Shown piece after piece: positions 17,646 to 27,514 of a stretch of 64,000 bases of DNA (the first letter of the stretch is position 1; every line of letters begins with the position of its first letter). Origin of the DNA: Palsa-504 sp963835775 (GTDB taxonomy: Bacteria > Actinomycetota > Actinomycetes > Streptosporangiales > Streptosporangiaceae); contig CAWIHB010000004.1 in assembly GCA_963835775.1 (NCBI GenBank), positions 620,001-684,000 on the forward strand, given 5' to 3'. The position numbers and the translations under genes were made by a program. The notes beneath the pieces are model-generated. The model saw only the letters and a program-made list of their open reading frames with translations. It was not told where the DNA came from and ran no database searches.

Positions 17646-19418
17646 ATGCCGAGACGCAGGACCTTTGGGGTGGCCGCGGTCGCGGCGGCCGCCGCCGTCG
17701 CGCTGGCCGCGTGCAGCAGCAGCGGCAGTAGTGGTAGCAGCAGCCCAACATCAACCCCTGGGGCGACTGGGTTCAACGCCGCCATTACCAGCGTGGTCAA
17801 CCCGTCCACGGCCACGGGCGGGACCATCAACTTCGGCAACAGCAGTGCCCCGGACTCAACCGATCCGGGCAACACCTACTACGCGTACATGTGGAATTTC
17901 ACACGGCTGTACGTGATGCCGCTGATGACCTACAAGTCCTGCCCGGGCGCGTGCGGCCTGCAGGTGGTCCCCGACCTGGCCACCGGCCCAGGCATCGTCA
18001 GCGACAACGGCCTGACCTGGACCTACCACCTTCAGCCTGACGTCAAGTTCGAGGATGGCACCGTCGTCACCTCCGAGGACGTCAAGTACGCGGTCGAGCG
18101 CACCTTCGACCGCGGACTGTTCCCGCTGGGGCCCGCCTACTTCACGTTCCTGCTCGGCGGGAACGCCGCGACCTATCCCGGGCCGTACAAGGACCGGGCC
18201 AAGAACCTGATGGGCCTGACCGCGGTCACCACGCCGGACCCGACCACGATCGTGTTCCATCTCGCGAAGCCGTTCGCTGACTTCAACTACGTGGCCGCGA
18301 TCCCGCAGACCGCCCCGGTGCCGCCGGACAAGGACACCGGCGCGAACTACCAGCTGCACCCGATCTCCACCGGCCCGTACATGTTCCAGAGCTACCAGCT
18401 GAACAAGCAGCTCACCCTGGTGCCGAACCCGTACTGGAAGGCGTCCACCGACCCGAACGCCAGCCAGCTGGTCAGCAAGATCACCATGACGATGAACATG
18501 AACGCGAACGACATCGACAACCGGCTGCTCGCCGGCGACCTTCAGGTCGACGCGACAGGAACCGGTGTCCAGGCGGCCGCCCGGGCCAGGATCCTGTCCA
18601 CGGCGTCGCTGAAGGCTCAGGCCGATGACCCGCTCGCCGGGTTCACCTGGTTCGCCGCCCTCAACACCACGCTGGCGCCGCTGAACAACGTGCACTGCCG
18701 GATGGCCATCGAGTACGCGGCCAGCAAGACCAACTACCAGGACGCCTACGGCGGCCCGATAGGCGGCGCGATCGCCAGCACGGTGGCACCGCCCAACACG
18801 GTCGGGTACAAGGCCTTCGATCTCTACGGGGCCACTACCGATCCCAACGGGAATATCGCCCTGGCCAAGCAGCAACTGCAGCTCTGCGGTCAGCCGAACG
18901 GCTTCACCACCGGGATCACCTACCGCAGCGATCGGCCCAAGGAGGTCGCGGCCGCCGAGGCGCTGCAGGCCTCGCTGGCCCAGGTTGGGATCAAGACGTC
19001 GCTACACGGCTTCCCGACCAGCACCTATGACGGCGACTTCGCGGGCGTGCCGAAGTACGAGGCCCAGCACGACATCGGCATCTCGTTCTACGGCTGGGCG
19101 GCCGACTGGCCGGACGGCTGGGGCTTCTTCTTCTACATCGTGGACGGCACCGCGATTAGCCCGGCGGGTAACACCAACCTGGCCCAGCTCGACGACCCGG
19201 TGGTGAACAGCCTGCTCGCCAAGATGGCGGCCACCAACAACGATGCCGCCCGGAACTCCTACACCAGCCAGATCGACATGCAGGTTATGAAGGACGCGGC
19301 CATCTTGCCCGGGGTGTACGCCAAGTCCCTGCTCTACCGGAGCCCGACCCTGACCAACGTCTACGTTCAGCCCTACTACGGCATGTACAACTACGCCGTG
19401 CTCGGCCTGAAGCCGTGA
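17646..19418 (+). CDS. Peptide-binding lipoprotein, importer 2 (SBP family 5)
   Basis: The 590-residue extracellular binding protein begins with MPRRRTFGVAAVAAAAAVAL, ending in LAAC (lipid-anchor Cys23), followed by a Ser-rich linker. The core carries the family-5 blocks DSTDPGNTYYAYMWNFTRLY, DNGLTWTYHLQPDVKFEDGT and VVTSEDVKYAVERTFDRG. It probably captures oligopeptides or related ligands at the cell surface. ATG at 17646 follows AGGAGG. It is intact. A tandem repeat starts at its stop and a hairpin separates it from the next permease gene. Confidence 0.93.
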   Translation: MPRRRTFGVAAVAAAAAVALAACSSSGSSGSSSPTSTPGATGFNAAITSVVNPSTATGGTINFGNSSAPDSTDPGNTYYAYMWNFTRLYVMPLMTYKSCPGACGLQVVPDLATGPGIVSDNGLTWTYHLQPDVKFEDGTVVTSEDVKYAVERTFDRGLFPLGPAYFTFLLGGNAATYPGPYKDRAKNLMGLTAVTTPDPTTIVFHLAKPFADFNYVAAIPQTAPVPPDKDTGANYQLHPISTGPYMFQSYQLNKQLTLVPNPYWKASTDPNASQLVSKITMTMNMNANDIDNRLLAGDLQVDATGTGVQAAARARILSTASLKAQADDPLAGFTWFAALNTTLAPLNNVHCRMAIEYAASKTNYQDAYGGPIGGAIASTVAPPNTVGYKAFDLYGATTDPNGNIALAKQQLQLCGQPNGFTTGITYRSDRPKEVAAAEALQASLAQVGIKTSLHGFPTSTYDGDFAGVPKYEAQHDIGISFYGWAADWPDGWGFFFYIVDGTAISPAGNTNLAQLDDPVVNSLLAKMAATNNDAARNSYTSQIDMQVMKDAAILPGVYAKSLLYRSPTLTNVYVQPYYGMYNYAVLGLKP

Positions 19419-19469
19419 AGCCGTGAAGGCATGGAGTCGTGAAGGCATGGAGTCGTGAAGGCGTGAAGT
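19411..19469 (+). repeat. Tandem repeat over the stop codon of the binding-protein gene
   Basis: A 16-bp unit CGTGAAGGCATGGAGT occurs at 19422-19437 and 19438-19453, with a degenerate third copy at 19454-19469. A shorter duplication (CCGTGAAG) sits over the stop codon. Each unit carries a TGA. Confidence 0.85.
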
Positions 19470-19490
19470 AGACAGTCAGAAAGCGAGGAA

Positions 19491-19528
19491 GCTGGTGCCC
19501 GTCCGGGGTACCTCGGCCGGGCACCAGC
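19491..19528 (+). terminator. Intercistronic hairpin between binding protein and permease, importer 2
   Basis: An 11-bp stem GCTGGTGCCCG / CGGGCACCAGC (19491-19501 with 19518-19528) encloses a loop that can itself pair. There is no T run. It occupies the same position as the hairpin in importer 1, so it probably tunes binding-protein versus permease mRNA levels. Confidence 0.65.
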
Positions 19529-19538
19529 GCTGCGCACA

Positions 19539-20546
19539 GTGATCACATTCGTCATCCGGCGGCTGGTCGCCACGGTATTCCTGCTGATCGTGGTCAGCAT
19601 GATCACGTTCGCTATCTTCTTCATCATCCCGCGTCTGGCCGGGCAGAACACCTACCAGCTCGCCACGCAGTACGTGGGCCGTAACCCGACCCGGCAGGCC
19701 GTGCTGCAGATCGAGGCTCAGCTCGGCCTGGACAAGCCGCTCTACGTGCAATATGGCGACTTCCTCAAGGGCATAGTTTTCGGCACGCACTACAATGGCG
19801 GCACCGCCAGCAACTACTGCCCGCCGCCATGCTTCGGATACTCGTTCAGGACCCAGCAGCCGGTGTGGCCGCAGATGGTCAGCGACCTGCCTGTGACGCT
19901 CTCACTGGCGGTCGGTGCGGCGGTGATCTGGCTGGTCGGCGGGGTGGCCATCGGCGTCATCTCGGCACTCAAGCGCGGCACCCTGTTTGACCGGTTCTCC
20001 ATGAGCATCGCCCTGATCGGAGTGTCGCTGCCGATCTTCTTCACCGGGCTGATCTCGCTCGAGCTGTTCAGCTACAAGTGGGCGATCTTTCCGAACGTAA
20101 CGTTCGTCCCCTTCTCCACCAACCCGCTGCTGTGGGCGCGCAACCTGGTGCTGCCGTGGCTATGCCTGGCCTTCCTGTACGCGGCGCTCTATGCCAGGCT
20201 GACCAGGGCGGGCATGCTGGAGACGATGAGCGAAGACTACATCCGCACCGCCCGGGCGAAGGGCCTGCCCGAGCGGAAGGTGATCTTCAAGCATGGGCTG
20301 CGCGCCGCGCTCACCCCGATCGTGACGATTTTCGGCATGGACCTCGGCCTGCTGCTCGGCGGCGCCATCATCACTGAGGTGACCTTCTCGCTGCACGGGC
20401 TGGGCCTGTTCACGTACGAGGCCGTCCAGACCCAGGACCTGCCCGAGATCCTCGGGGTCACCATGCTGGCCGCCTTCTTCATCGTGATCGCGAACCTGGT
20501 CGTGGACATTCTCTACGCTGTGCTCGACCCGAGGGTGAAGTACTGA
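19539..20546 (+). CDS. DppB-type ABC permease, importer 2
   Basis: The 335-residue membrane subunit begins MITFVIRRLVATVFLLIVVS, the usual DppB first helix. It has about six transmembrane segments, the docking loop YIRTARAKGLPERKVIFKHG and the end LVVDILYAVLDPRVKY. A Cys-containing periplasmic insertion (NYCPPPCFGYSF, near residues 90-102) is less usual and could form a disulfide. GTG at 19539 is just downstream of the hairpin. The stop overlaps the next start by one base (TGATG). Confidence 0.94.
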   Translation: MITFVIRRLVATVFLLIVVSMITFAIFFIIPRLAGQNTYQLATQYVGRNPTRQAVLQIEAQLGLDKPLYVQYGDFLKGIVFGTHYNGGTASNYCPPPCFGYSFRTQQPVWPQMVSDLPVTLSLAVGAAVIWLVGGVAIGVISALKRGTLFDRFSMSIALIGVSLPIFFTGLISLELFSYKWAIFPNVTFVPFSTNPLLWARNLVLPWLCLAFLYAALYARLTRAGMLETMSEDYIRTARAKGLPERKVIFKHGLRAALTPIVTIFGMDLGLLLGGAIITEVTFSLHGLGLFTYEAVQTQDLPEILGVTMLAAFFIVIANLVVDILYAVLDPRVKY

Positions 20547-21639
20547 TGCCGGATACCCTGCTCGAGGTCGAAGACCTCCGGATCCACTTCCCGACCGAAG
20601 ATGGCCTGGTGAAGGCGGTGGACGGCGTCTCGTTCAGCCTGGAGCGGGGCCGCACCCTGGGTATCGTCGGCGAATCAGGTTCCGGGAAGAGCGTCACCAG
20701 CATGGGCGTCATGGGCCTGAACCAGGCCAGCAAGGCGCAGATCAGCGGGCACATCCGGCTGGATGGTGAGGAACTGGTCGGGGCCTCGCCCCGCCGGGTG
20801 CGGGAGCTGCGCGGCGACAAGATGGCGATGATCTTCCAGGATCCCCTGTCCTCGCTGCATCCCTACTTTAAGGTGGGCGATCAGATCATCGAGGCGTACC
20901 GGATCCACAACGACGTGAGCAGGAAGGTGGCCCGTAAACACGCCATCGACCTGCTCAGCCGGGTGGGCATCCCGCAGCCGGACGTCCGGGTCGACGACTA
21001 CCCGCATCAGTTCTCCGGCGGCATGCGGCAGCGGGCGATGATCGCGATGGCGCTGTCCTGCGACCCCGAGCTGCTCATTGCCGACGAGCCCACTACGGCG
21101 CTCGACGTCACGGTCCAGGCACAGATCCTCGACCTGATCTCCGGCCTGCAGTCGGAGTTCGGCTCGGCGGTTATCATGATCACCCACGACCTCGGTGTGG
21201 TCGCCGAGCTGTCCGACGACATCCTGGTGATGTACGCCGGCCGGGTGGCCGAGTACGGGTCGGCCGCAGACATCTTCGGCCGCCCGGGCCATCCGTATAC
21301 CTGGGGACTGCTGTCCTCGATGCCGCGCCTGGACCGGGAACGAACCACCCGGCTTGTCCCCATACCCGGCACGCCGCCCAGCCTGATCAGGGTCCCGCCG
21401 GGCTGCCCGTTCCACCCGCGCTGCCGTTATGCCCATCTCACCGGCGGGCGTAGCGAGACGGAGGTCCCGGCGCTGCGCGAGGTGACGTCAGGGCACCTCG
21501 TGGCGTGCCATCTCACCGTCGCCCAACGGGACGAACAGTGGGCATTGCTGTCCGTAGGCAGGGTCCCGGAGGGTGCCGACGAACCGGTTCCGCAAGACCC
21601 GCCATCGCGGGGCCAGGTACCGCAGGGCGGAGCGGAAAC

Positions 21640-21643
<4 letters not shown>
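20546..21643 (+). CDS. DppD-type ABC ATPase, importer 2
   Basis: This is an energy-coupling subunit on the cytoplasmic face. Motifs in order are Walker A GESGSGKS (about 40-47), Q-loop MIFQDPLSSLHPYF, signature FSGGMRQRAMIAMAL, Walker B LLIADEPTTALDVT and the switch His in MITHDLGVV. The Opp C-terminal motif is partly changed (GCPFHPRCRYAHLTGG has two Cys). Length 365 is normal with a short low-complexity tail. Start and stop overlap both neighbours, so the genes are translationally coupled. Confidence 0.95.
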
Positions 21644-22725
<1,082 letters not shown>

Positions 22726-22888
22726 AGTAACGACAGTCAAAGAACGGCACACAGCAGGCACGGAGCAGCCGCGACCCGGCAGATAAGTTGCCGGCAGATA
22801 AGTTGACAGCGCTACTGATCACGATCCGCGGGTGACCTCGAGAGGTAACCGCGCTAGGCTAACCGTATTGTCCTGGTAGGAGGCGCCA
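22726..22888 (+). promoter_or_regulatory. Promoter region of the DUF1707 gene, with a direct repeat
   Basis: A 15-bp direct repeat, CCGGCAGATAAGTTG, occurs twice in tandem (about 22777-22806). It could be a pair of regulator sites or a slippage product. GGTAGGAGG supplies the ribosome-binding site for the GTG at 22889. Confidence 0.4.
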
Positions 22889-23350
22889 GTGACGACTGGG
22901 CCGTGGGATCCGATGGCAGTGGGCGCGACGGGCCGCGGTGGCCTCCGGGCCTCCGACGCAGACCGCGAGCAGGTGATCGACGCCCTCAAGGCCGCGTTCG
23001 TCCAGGGTCGACTGAGCAAAGACGGGCTCGAGCTGCGTGCGGGCCTGGCGCTCGCGTCGCGGACCTACGCGGAGCTGACCGCGATTATGGCCGAAATTCC
23101 CGCCGTACTGAGCGGAGCCCCGCTGCCGTCCCAGCCCGCAAGGGCCGATACCCGGGAACGGGTCAATAGGAAGGTAGCCGCATGGGGGGCATGCGCGTTC
23201 ATCCTGGCACCCGCGCTGGCGGCCGCTTTCTTCACCTATTACGGCGGTTACCTCGTCTTGTTGCTGTTCGCCTTTATCGGGCTGATGATGTCTGCAGGGC
23301 CTTCGGTCCCGCGACGGCCGGGCCCGCTTCCCATGCGTGGGCGACGGTAA
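22889..23350 (+). CDS. DUF1707 membrane protein
   Basis: The 153-residue protein has an N-terminal DUF1707 domain (about 18-68; LRASDADREQVIDALKAAFV, then GRLSKDGLELRAG). Two closely spaced transmembrane segments follow (about 102-120 and 122-142; AAWGACAFILAPALAAAFF and YLVLLLFAFIGLMMSAG), then a short basic tail. The same domain starts the FHA protein at 10099. The role of DUF1707 is not known; it is often near the membrane or cell-wall stress functions. GTG at 22889 has a strong AGGAGG. Confidence 0.85.
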   Translation: MTTGPWDPMAVGATGRGGLRASDADREQVIDALKAAFVQGRLSKDGLELRAGLALASRTYAELTAIMAEIPAVLSGAPLPSQPARADTRERVNRKVAAWGACAFILAPALAAAFFTYYGGYLVLLLFAFIGLMMSAGPSVPRRPGPLPMRGRR

Positions 23351-23387
23351 CAGGGGAGCGTCATCGCAGGTGCGGCGAGGTCGTATG

Positions 23388-23621
23388 TCAGGGGCAGATC
23401 TCATGCATCCACCTGCCGTCCGCCCGGCGCCGCACATCCTGGCCGGGCGTGATGACCGCACCGCATAGTTCGCAGGCCTTTCCCGGAGCATGTGCCTCGT
23501 TGTCGCTCCACGCCGAGTCCTCGTCCTGGTGACTCTCGCGGTGTTCCTGTCGCGGGCCGCCTAGATCTTCCAGCAGTCCTTCTTCAATTTCGCGGCCTCC
23601 GAAATCCGGCGGGGTGGTCAC
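23388..23621 (-). CDS. Small protein with C-terminal Cys/His motif
   Basis: This 77-residue protein begins MTTPPDFGGREIEEGLLEDL, has a hydrophilic, acidic middle, and ends CELCGAVITPGQDVRRRADG then RWMHEICP. The CxxC...HxxC pattern suggests one bound zinc. GTG at 23621 was chosen because AGGAGG sits about seven bases upstream; the frame stays open further upstream but there it lies opposite another gene. A similar ending occurs at 15809-16156. It faces a possible divergent small gene at 23625. Confidence 0.7.
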   Translation of the reverse strand: MTTPPDFGGREIEEGLLEDLGGPRQEHRESHQDEDSAWSDNEAHAPGKACELCGAVITPGQDVRRRADGRWMHEICP

Positions 23622-23624
23622 GGC

Positions 23625-23768
23625 GTGCCTCCTGAGGTGCGTGGCGATCCAGCTTCCGACACCCAGTTTTGCATCTGCAGCGGCCGGGTGACCGTTCGCT
23701 GGGCCGCCTTCCCGCTCGCCGCGATCGTCGTGCCCGCGTTCATCCTGCTCATCGCGGTCCTGACCTGA
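23625..23768 (+). CDS. Possible 47-residue single-pass membrane peptide
   Basis: GTG at 23625 opens a short frame reading MPPEVRGDPASDTQFCICSG, then RVTVRWAAFPLAAIVVPAFI and LLIAVLT. The last 22 residues form one good transmembrane segment with a basic flank. A shorter form could start at GTG 23688. No strong ribosome-binding site was seen and no family is recognised, so this is tentative. Confidence 0.3.
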   Translation: MPPEVRGDPASDTQFCICSGRVTVRWAAFPLAAIVVPAFILLIAVLT

Positions 23769-23864
23769 CCGGCGGCCGAGTTCACCCAAAGTTTCACCGG
23801 CTGGCGACCAGATGTCATCTAAAGCCACGCGCACCGACCGGCGAGGGGCATATATGTACATGCC

Positions 23865-26189
23865 ATGCCTAAATTGGTTTCGCGTTTCCGGTTTCTCCGC
23901 GCGGCCGCCGCGTGCGGGATCGGGGTGCTGTCCCTGGCCGGCGTGGCAGCGCCGGTTTCGGTGGCCACCGCCTCCTCCGCCTCGGCTAGCGAGGTCACCA
24001 TTACCAGCACCGGGCTGCGCCCCGGCGCGATCAAGCATGTCTGGCTGATCATCCTGGAGAACAAGTCCTACGACGCCACGTTCACCGGCCTCAACCAGAA
24101 CAGCTACCTGTGGAAGACGCTGCCGGCCCAGGGTGTCCTGCTCAAGGACTATTACGGGACCGGCCACTCCAGCATGGACAACTACTTGTCGCTGGTTGCC
24201 GGGCAGGCCCCCGAGGAAGACACTCAGGAGGACTGCAGCGTCTCCGACAAGCTGATCGGTCCCAACTCCGACATCCTGCACACCGGCTCGGTGTTCACCA
24301 ACGTCAACTACGGGCAGATGTACTCACCGGCCAACGCCTCCCAGCCCAGCGGCGCCAACGCCCCGCTCGGCGAGAACGGCTGCGCCTACCCGACCGATGT
24401 CCCGACGCTGTTCAACCAGTTCAACGCGGCCGGGCTGCCATGGAAGGGCTACGCCCAGGACCTCGGCGGCGAGCAGACGCCTGGCTCCACCGCGTTCGTG
24501 CCGAACACCGTCCCGAACCGGGAGGCCTCGGTCTGCGGCGGCCCGGGAACGACCGCCAACAACCCGGACACCGACCCGACCGATATGTCCGGCGATTTCC
24601 CACCCGGGGTCACTACGTTCACCGCGGCGCAGGCGGCGACCCTGACGCAGCCAGCCGACCAGTTCGTGGCCAAGCACTTTCCGTTCCCTTGGTTTGAGTC
24701 CCTGACCGGCGCGGTCAACGCCAGCGCCCCGTCCACCCCGGCGCTCAACGAACCCAAGGGCGGCACCAACTGCGACGCGAACCACATCGCCAACCTCGAC
24801 AGCCCCGCCGACGGCCTGTTCCACGACCTCCAGCGCGCCAGCACCACCCCGGCGTTCAGCTGGATCACCCCGGACAACTGCAGCGACGCGCACGACGCGG
24901 TGTGCAAGGGCAACAACCTGTCCGGCGCGTTCAACGCCGACGGCGCGCCGAACTACAGCTCGCCGATTCCCGACGACCCCGAGTCGACCACGCCGAAGAA
25001 CTTCACCGGCGGCCTGTACGCCTCTGACCTGTTCCTCGAGTACTACATCCCGCTGATCGAGCAGTCACCCGCCTTCAAGCAGGGCGGCCTGATCGACGTC
25101 ACCTTCGACGAGGCCTTCGCCCCCTTCACCTACACGGGCAACAGCTTCAACAACGCCAACGATTACCCCCCGACCTCTGCGGACCAGCCGAACTTCACTA
25201 GCAGCCTCAAGTCGGACACCGCCGGGGAGAACCTGTGGGGCCGTAACGTCAACTACGAGCCCACCGGGCCGAACTCGACCCTCGGCGTCAACGCGCAAGG
25301 CGACCAGCTCTACCCGGGTCCCGGTAACAACGCCTTCATCGACCGGCCGCCGGTGTGCACGCAGACCAGCCCGACGCTGGTCCCCGCGGACTGCGTGCCT
25401 GGCATCGTCCGGGGCGGCGCGGGCAGCCCGCCGGCCGCCAGGACCGATACGGTCACCGGCGCATCCGGGTCGAGCATCATCTCCGACAACGCGATCGTGG
25501 CCGATGACACCGGCCGCCAGGTGACCGGGACCAACATCCCGCCCAACTCCTTCGTCGGAGCCGTGTCCGACACCGGGCCCAACTTCCCGACCGCCAACAC
25601 CGGCTCGGCCACCACGGGCTCGTTCCAGCTGGTCAGCCAGAACGGCACGCCGGTCGACCCGACCGGCCCGGTCACCAGCATCACGCTCAGCGCCGAGGGC
25701 GATCCGTCGGACCTGGCCGTCGGCCAGACCCCTGACCCGCTGTGGAACGCCACCTCCCCCACCCCCGGCGGCGGCGACACCGGTAGCGTCCTGATCAGCC
25801 CGTTCATCAAGCCGGGCACGGTCTCGACCGTCTACTACAACCACTACAGCTGGCTGCGTACGATGGAGGACCTGTTCAACATCAGGGCCGGCCACGACTA
25901 CACCCGGCTGCCGGCCGGGACGGTCTCCGGCGGGCTCGACGGCCTGGGCCACCTCGGCTTCGCCGCCCAGCCCGGCCTGACGCCGTTCGGCCGGGACGTG
26001 TTCAACAACCCGCGCGGCTCCGGGCCGGCCAGCCTCGATTCCTATACCGTGCCCGCCGGTGCCGTCCCGTCCTCGCCGTGGGCACGCATGTCGCTCGCGG
26101 TCGGGGCGCCGGTGGTGGCCCTGGCGGCCATCGCCAGCTATGTCTGGTACCTGCGCCGTCGGCGCTGCGTCCAGCCCGGGCGGGCATGA
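23865..26189 (+). CDS. Secreted, membrane-anchored phosphoesterase (phospholipase C / acid phosphatase type)
   Basis: The 774-residue protein has a Sec signal peptide (about 1-42) and then IKHVWLIILENKSYDATFTG, the metal-binding start of the PF04185 phosphoesterase family. Further family blocks are YYGTGHSSMDNYLSLVAGQ, WKGYAQDLGG and LIDVTFDEAFAPF. A large insert (about 490-620), rich in Gly, Thr and Pro, interrupts the domain late. A C-terminal helix (SLAVGAPVVALAAIASYVWY) followed by RRRRC anchors it. It probably acts outside the cell, perhaps on phospholipids or phosphate esters; the substrate cannot be told. ATG at 23865 has only a weak ribosome-binding site. Confidence 0.85.
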   Translation: MPKLVSRFRFLRAAAACGIGVLSLAGVAAPVSVATASSASASEVTITSTGLRPGAIKHVWLIILENKSYDATFTGLNQNSYLWKTLPAQGVLLKDYYGTGHSSMDNYLSLVAGQAPEEDTQEDCSVSDKLIGPNSDILHTGSVFTNVNYGQMYSPANASQPSGANAPLGENGCAYPTDVPTLFNQFNAAGLPWKGYAQDLGGEQTPGSTAFVPNTVPNREASVCGGPGTTANNPDTDPTDMSGDFPPGVTTFTAAQAATLTQPADQFVAKHFPFPWFESLTGAVNASAPSTPALNEPKGGTNCDANHIANLDSPADGLFHDLQRASTTPAFSWITPDNCSDAHDAVCKGNNLSGAFNADGAPNYSSPIPDDPESTTPKNFTGGLYASDLFLEYYIPLIEQSPAFKQGGLIDVTFDEAFAPFTYTGNSFNNANDYPPTSADQPNFTSSLKSDTAGENLWGRNVNYEPTGPNSTLGVNAQGDQLYPGPGNNAFIDRPPVCTQTSPTLVPADCVPGIVRGGAGSPPAARTDTVTGASGSSIISDNAIVADDTGRQVTGTNIPPNSFVGAVSDTGPNFPTANTGSATTGSFQLVSQNGTPVDPTGPVTSITLSAEGDPSDLAVGQTPDPLWNATSPTPGGGDTGSVLISPFIKPGTVSTVYYNHYSWLRTMEDLFNIRAGHDYTRLPAGTVSGGLDGLGHLGFAAQPGLTPFGRDVFNNPRGSGPASLDSYTVPAGAVPSSPWARMSLAVGAPVVALAAIASYVWYLRRRRCVQPGRA

Positions 26190-26818
26190 GCCCGGATAGC
26201 ATGCAAGCAGGTCGCGGGAGCCGGGCACGGTCCGGCTCCCGCGGCCTGGCGTTCCCAGCCGCGCCGTGGCCGGCCGCGCTCTTGCTGGCCACGCTGGCCG
26301 CCCTGGCCGGCTGCGGTTCCACGTCAAGCTCTCCCGCCAGCTCCAATAGCTACGGCGGCTATCCGACCTTCCTGCCCTCGAGCACCCTGCACGACGGCAC
26401 CGACACGGTCCTCACCGGCACCGTGCAGCGGCCCGCCCTGACCAACCAGGGTGATGGCGTCCGGGTCAAGACACCGCAGTGGACCGTGCTGGTCACCGTC
26501 ACCGGCCCGCAGGTGCCCGGCGAGGGCCTGCCCTACCAGGCTCCCACCACCACCTGCACCTGGGTGGTCACCATGTCCGGGGCCACCGGCGCCGTTCCCG
26601 TCGCCACGGCCGACTTCACCACCATCGACGACGAGGGAAACGTCTACCGGCCGGCCTTCGTGCCCGGCCAGCCGAAGCCGCCCCGGGTGCTGCGGCCCGG
26701 GCAGACGGTCAGCTTCGAGCTGCGCGCCGTCGAGGCCACCGGCGAAGGCCTGATGCGCTGGGCCCCGGACGGCCGCAACATCGTGGCCAAGTGGGATTTC
26801 GTAGTCGAGAACGACTAG
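26186..26818 (+). CDS. Putative lipoprotein of unknown function
   Basis: ATG at 26186 overlaps the preceding stop (ATGA), so this is coupled to the phosphoesterase. The 210-residue protein has a basic N-terminus, a hydrophobic stretch and the lipobox LAGC (near residue 42), then a Ser-rich linker. The body (WTVLVTVTGPQVPGEGLPYQ, TCTWVVTMSGATGAVPVATA, PGQTVSFELRA) looks like one beta-sandwich domain of the DUF4352 or similar kind, but no family is certain. It is probably an outer-face partner of the phosphoesterase. Confidence 0.75.
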   Translation: MSPDSMQAGRGSRARSGSRGLAFPAAPWPAALLLATLAALAGCGSTSSSPASSNSYGGYPTFLPSSTLHDGTDTVLTGTVQRPALTNQGDGVRVKTPQWTVLVTVTGPQVPGEGLPYQAPTTTCTWVVTMSGATGAVPVATADFTTIDDEGNVYRPAFVPGQPKPPRVLRPGQTVSFELRAVEATGEGLMRWAPDGRNIVAKWDFVVEND

Positions 26819-26847
26819 GCGTTCTCGCGCAGGAACACCCGGGAGCC
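26815..26847 (-). repeat. Second copy of the ABC-2 permease C-terminal codons
   Basis: On the minus strand this reads GSRVFLRENA followed by TAG. The same ending (GSRVFLKENA) closes the permease fragment at 26872, about 60 bases away. It is a short duplicated remnant whose stop shares bases with the stop of the lipoprotein gene on the other strand. Confidence 0.65.
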
Positions 26848-26871
26848 CGCCGGAGGACGACGGCGTGGTGC

Positions 26872-27171
26872 CTAAGCGTTCTCCTTGAGAAACACCCGTG
26901 AACCGAGCCATAGGAAAATAACCGCCATGCCGACGGCCACGGCGATCCCCTCCACCATGAGCGTGTTGAAGTAGTGGCCCTCGTAGGCCTGGCGCATGGC
27001 GTCGATGATGTACCGGAACGGGCTGACCCGGGCCACGCCCTGCAGCCAGCCGGGCCCCAGCGTCAGCGGCAGGAAGATGCCTGACATCAGCAGCAGCGGC
27101 ACCACCACCGTGTTGATCAGCGGCGCGAACGCGTCCTCGCTCTTGACCAGCAGGCCGACCGCGTACGACAC
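26872..27171 (-). pseudogene. ABC-2 type exporter permease, C-terminal third only
   Basis: The fragment reads SYAVGLLVKSEDAFAPLINT, VVVPLLLMSGIFLPLTLGPG, RVSPFRYIIDAMRQAYEGHY and ends GSRVFLKENA. This is the last part of a daunorubicin-type (DrrB-like) ABC-2 permease with two or three transmembrane helices. The first 150 or so residues are missing: at 27170 the sequence changes into a PIN-domain gene in another frame. The start of a matching ABC ATPase lies 4 kb away on the same strand (31117-31246), so both are ends of one interrupted exporter operon. Confidence 0.85.
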
Positions 27172-27508
27172 GGACGATCACGTCGGCACGGCCCGCCCGC
27201 GCTGCCGCGACTACATGCCGGTCATCGGGATCGGGCAGCTGCACGGTTTCGGCAAGCGATTCCCAGTCCGTCACGAGCGCGTCGGGGAAGGCCGTCTCCA
27301 TCTGCCGGAATAGACGGGTCAGGTAGGCGTCGATCTCCTCCTGCGAGACTCCCCGCTTGCCCAGGAGCAGGCGCAGGGTGCGGTCGAGTTCGGCGAGGAT
27401 CTCAGAGCTCCACAGCGGCCGGTAAGCGCCGGTGCTGGCGACTTCGAGCAGGACATCACGAGCCCGGCTGGGCACTAGGACGCAGGTGTCGAGGAGCGCG
27501 CTGAACAC
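27172..27508 (-). pseudogene. PIN-domain toxin, truncated at its C-terminus
   Basis: The protein starts MFSALLDTCVLVPSRARDVL with the first PIN acidic residue. SSEILAELDRTLRLLLGKRG and LPDPDDRHVVAAARAGRADV carry further conserved acids. After about residue 112 the sequence becomes RVVRGRPAG, which is the exporter permease read out of frame, so the last strand and helix of the fold are lost. PIN toxins are Mg-dependent RNases held by a partner antitoxin, here the HTH protein six bases upstream. The truncated product is probably inactive, although the frame itself stays open for a long way. Confidence 0.8.
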
Positions 27509-27514
27509 GCCAGG

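Noticed and set aside
25065..26327. Open frame of 420 codons on the minus strand under the phosphoesterase gene
   Set aside because: Low-complexity antisense product; the plus strand has a signal peptide and conserved enzyme motifs.
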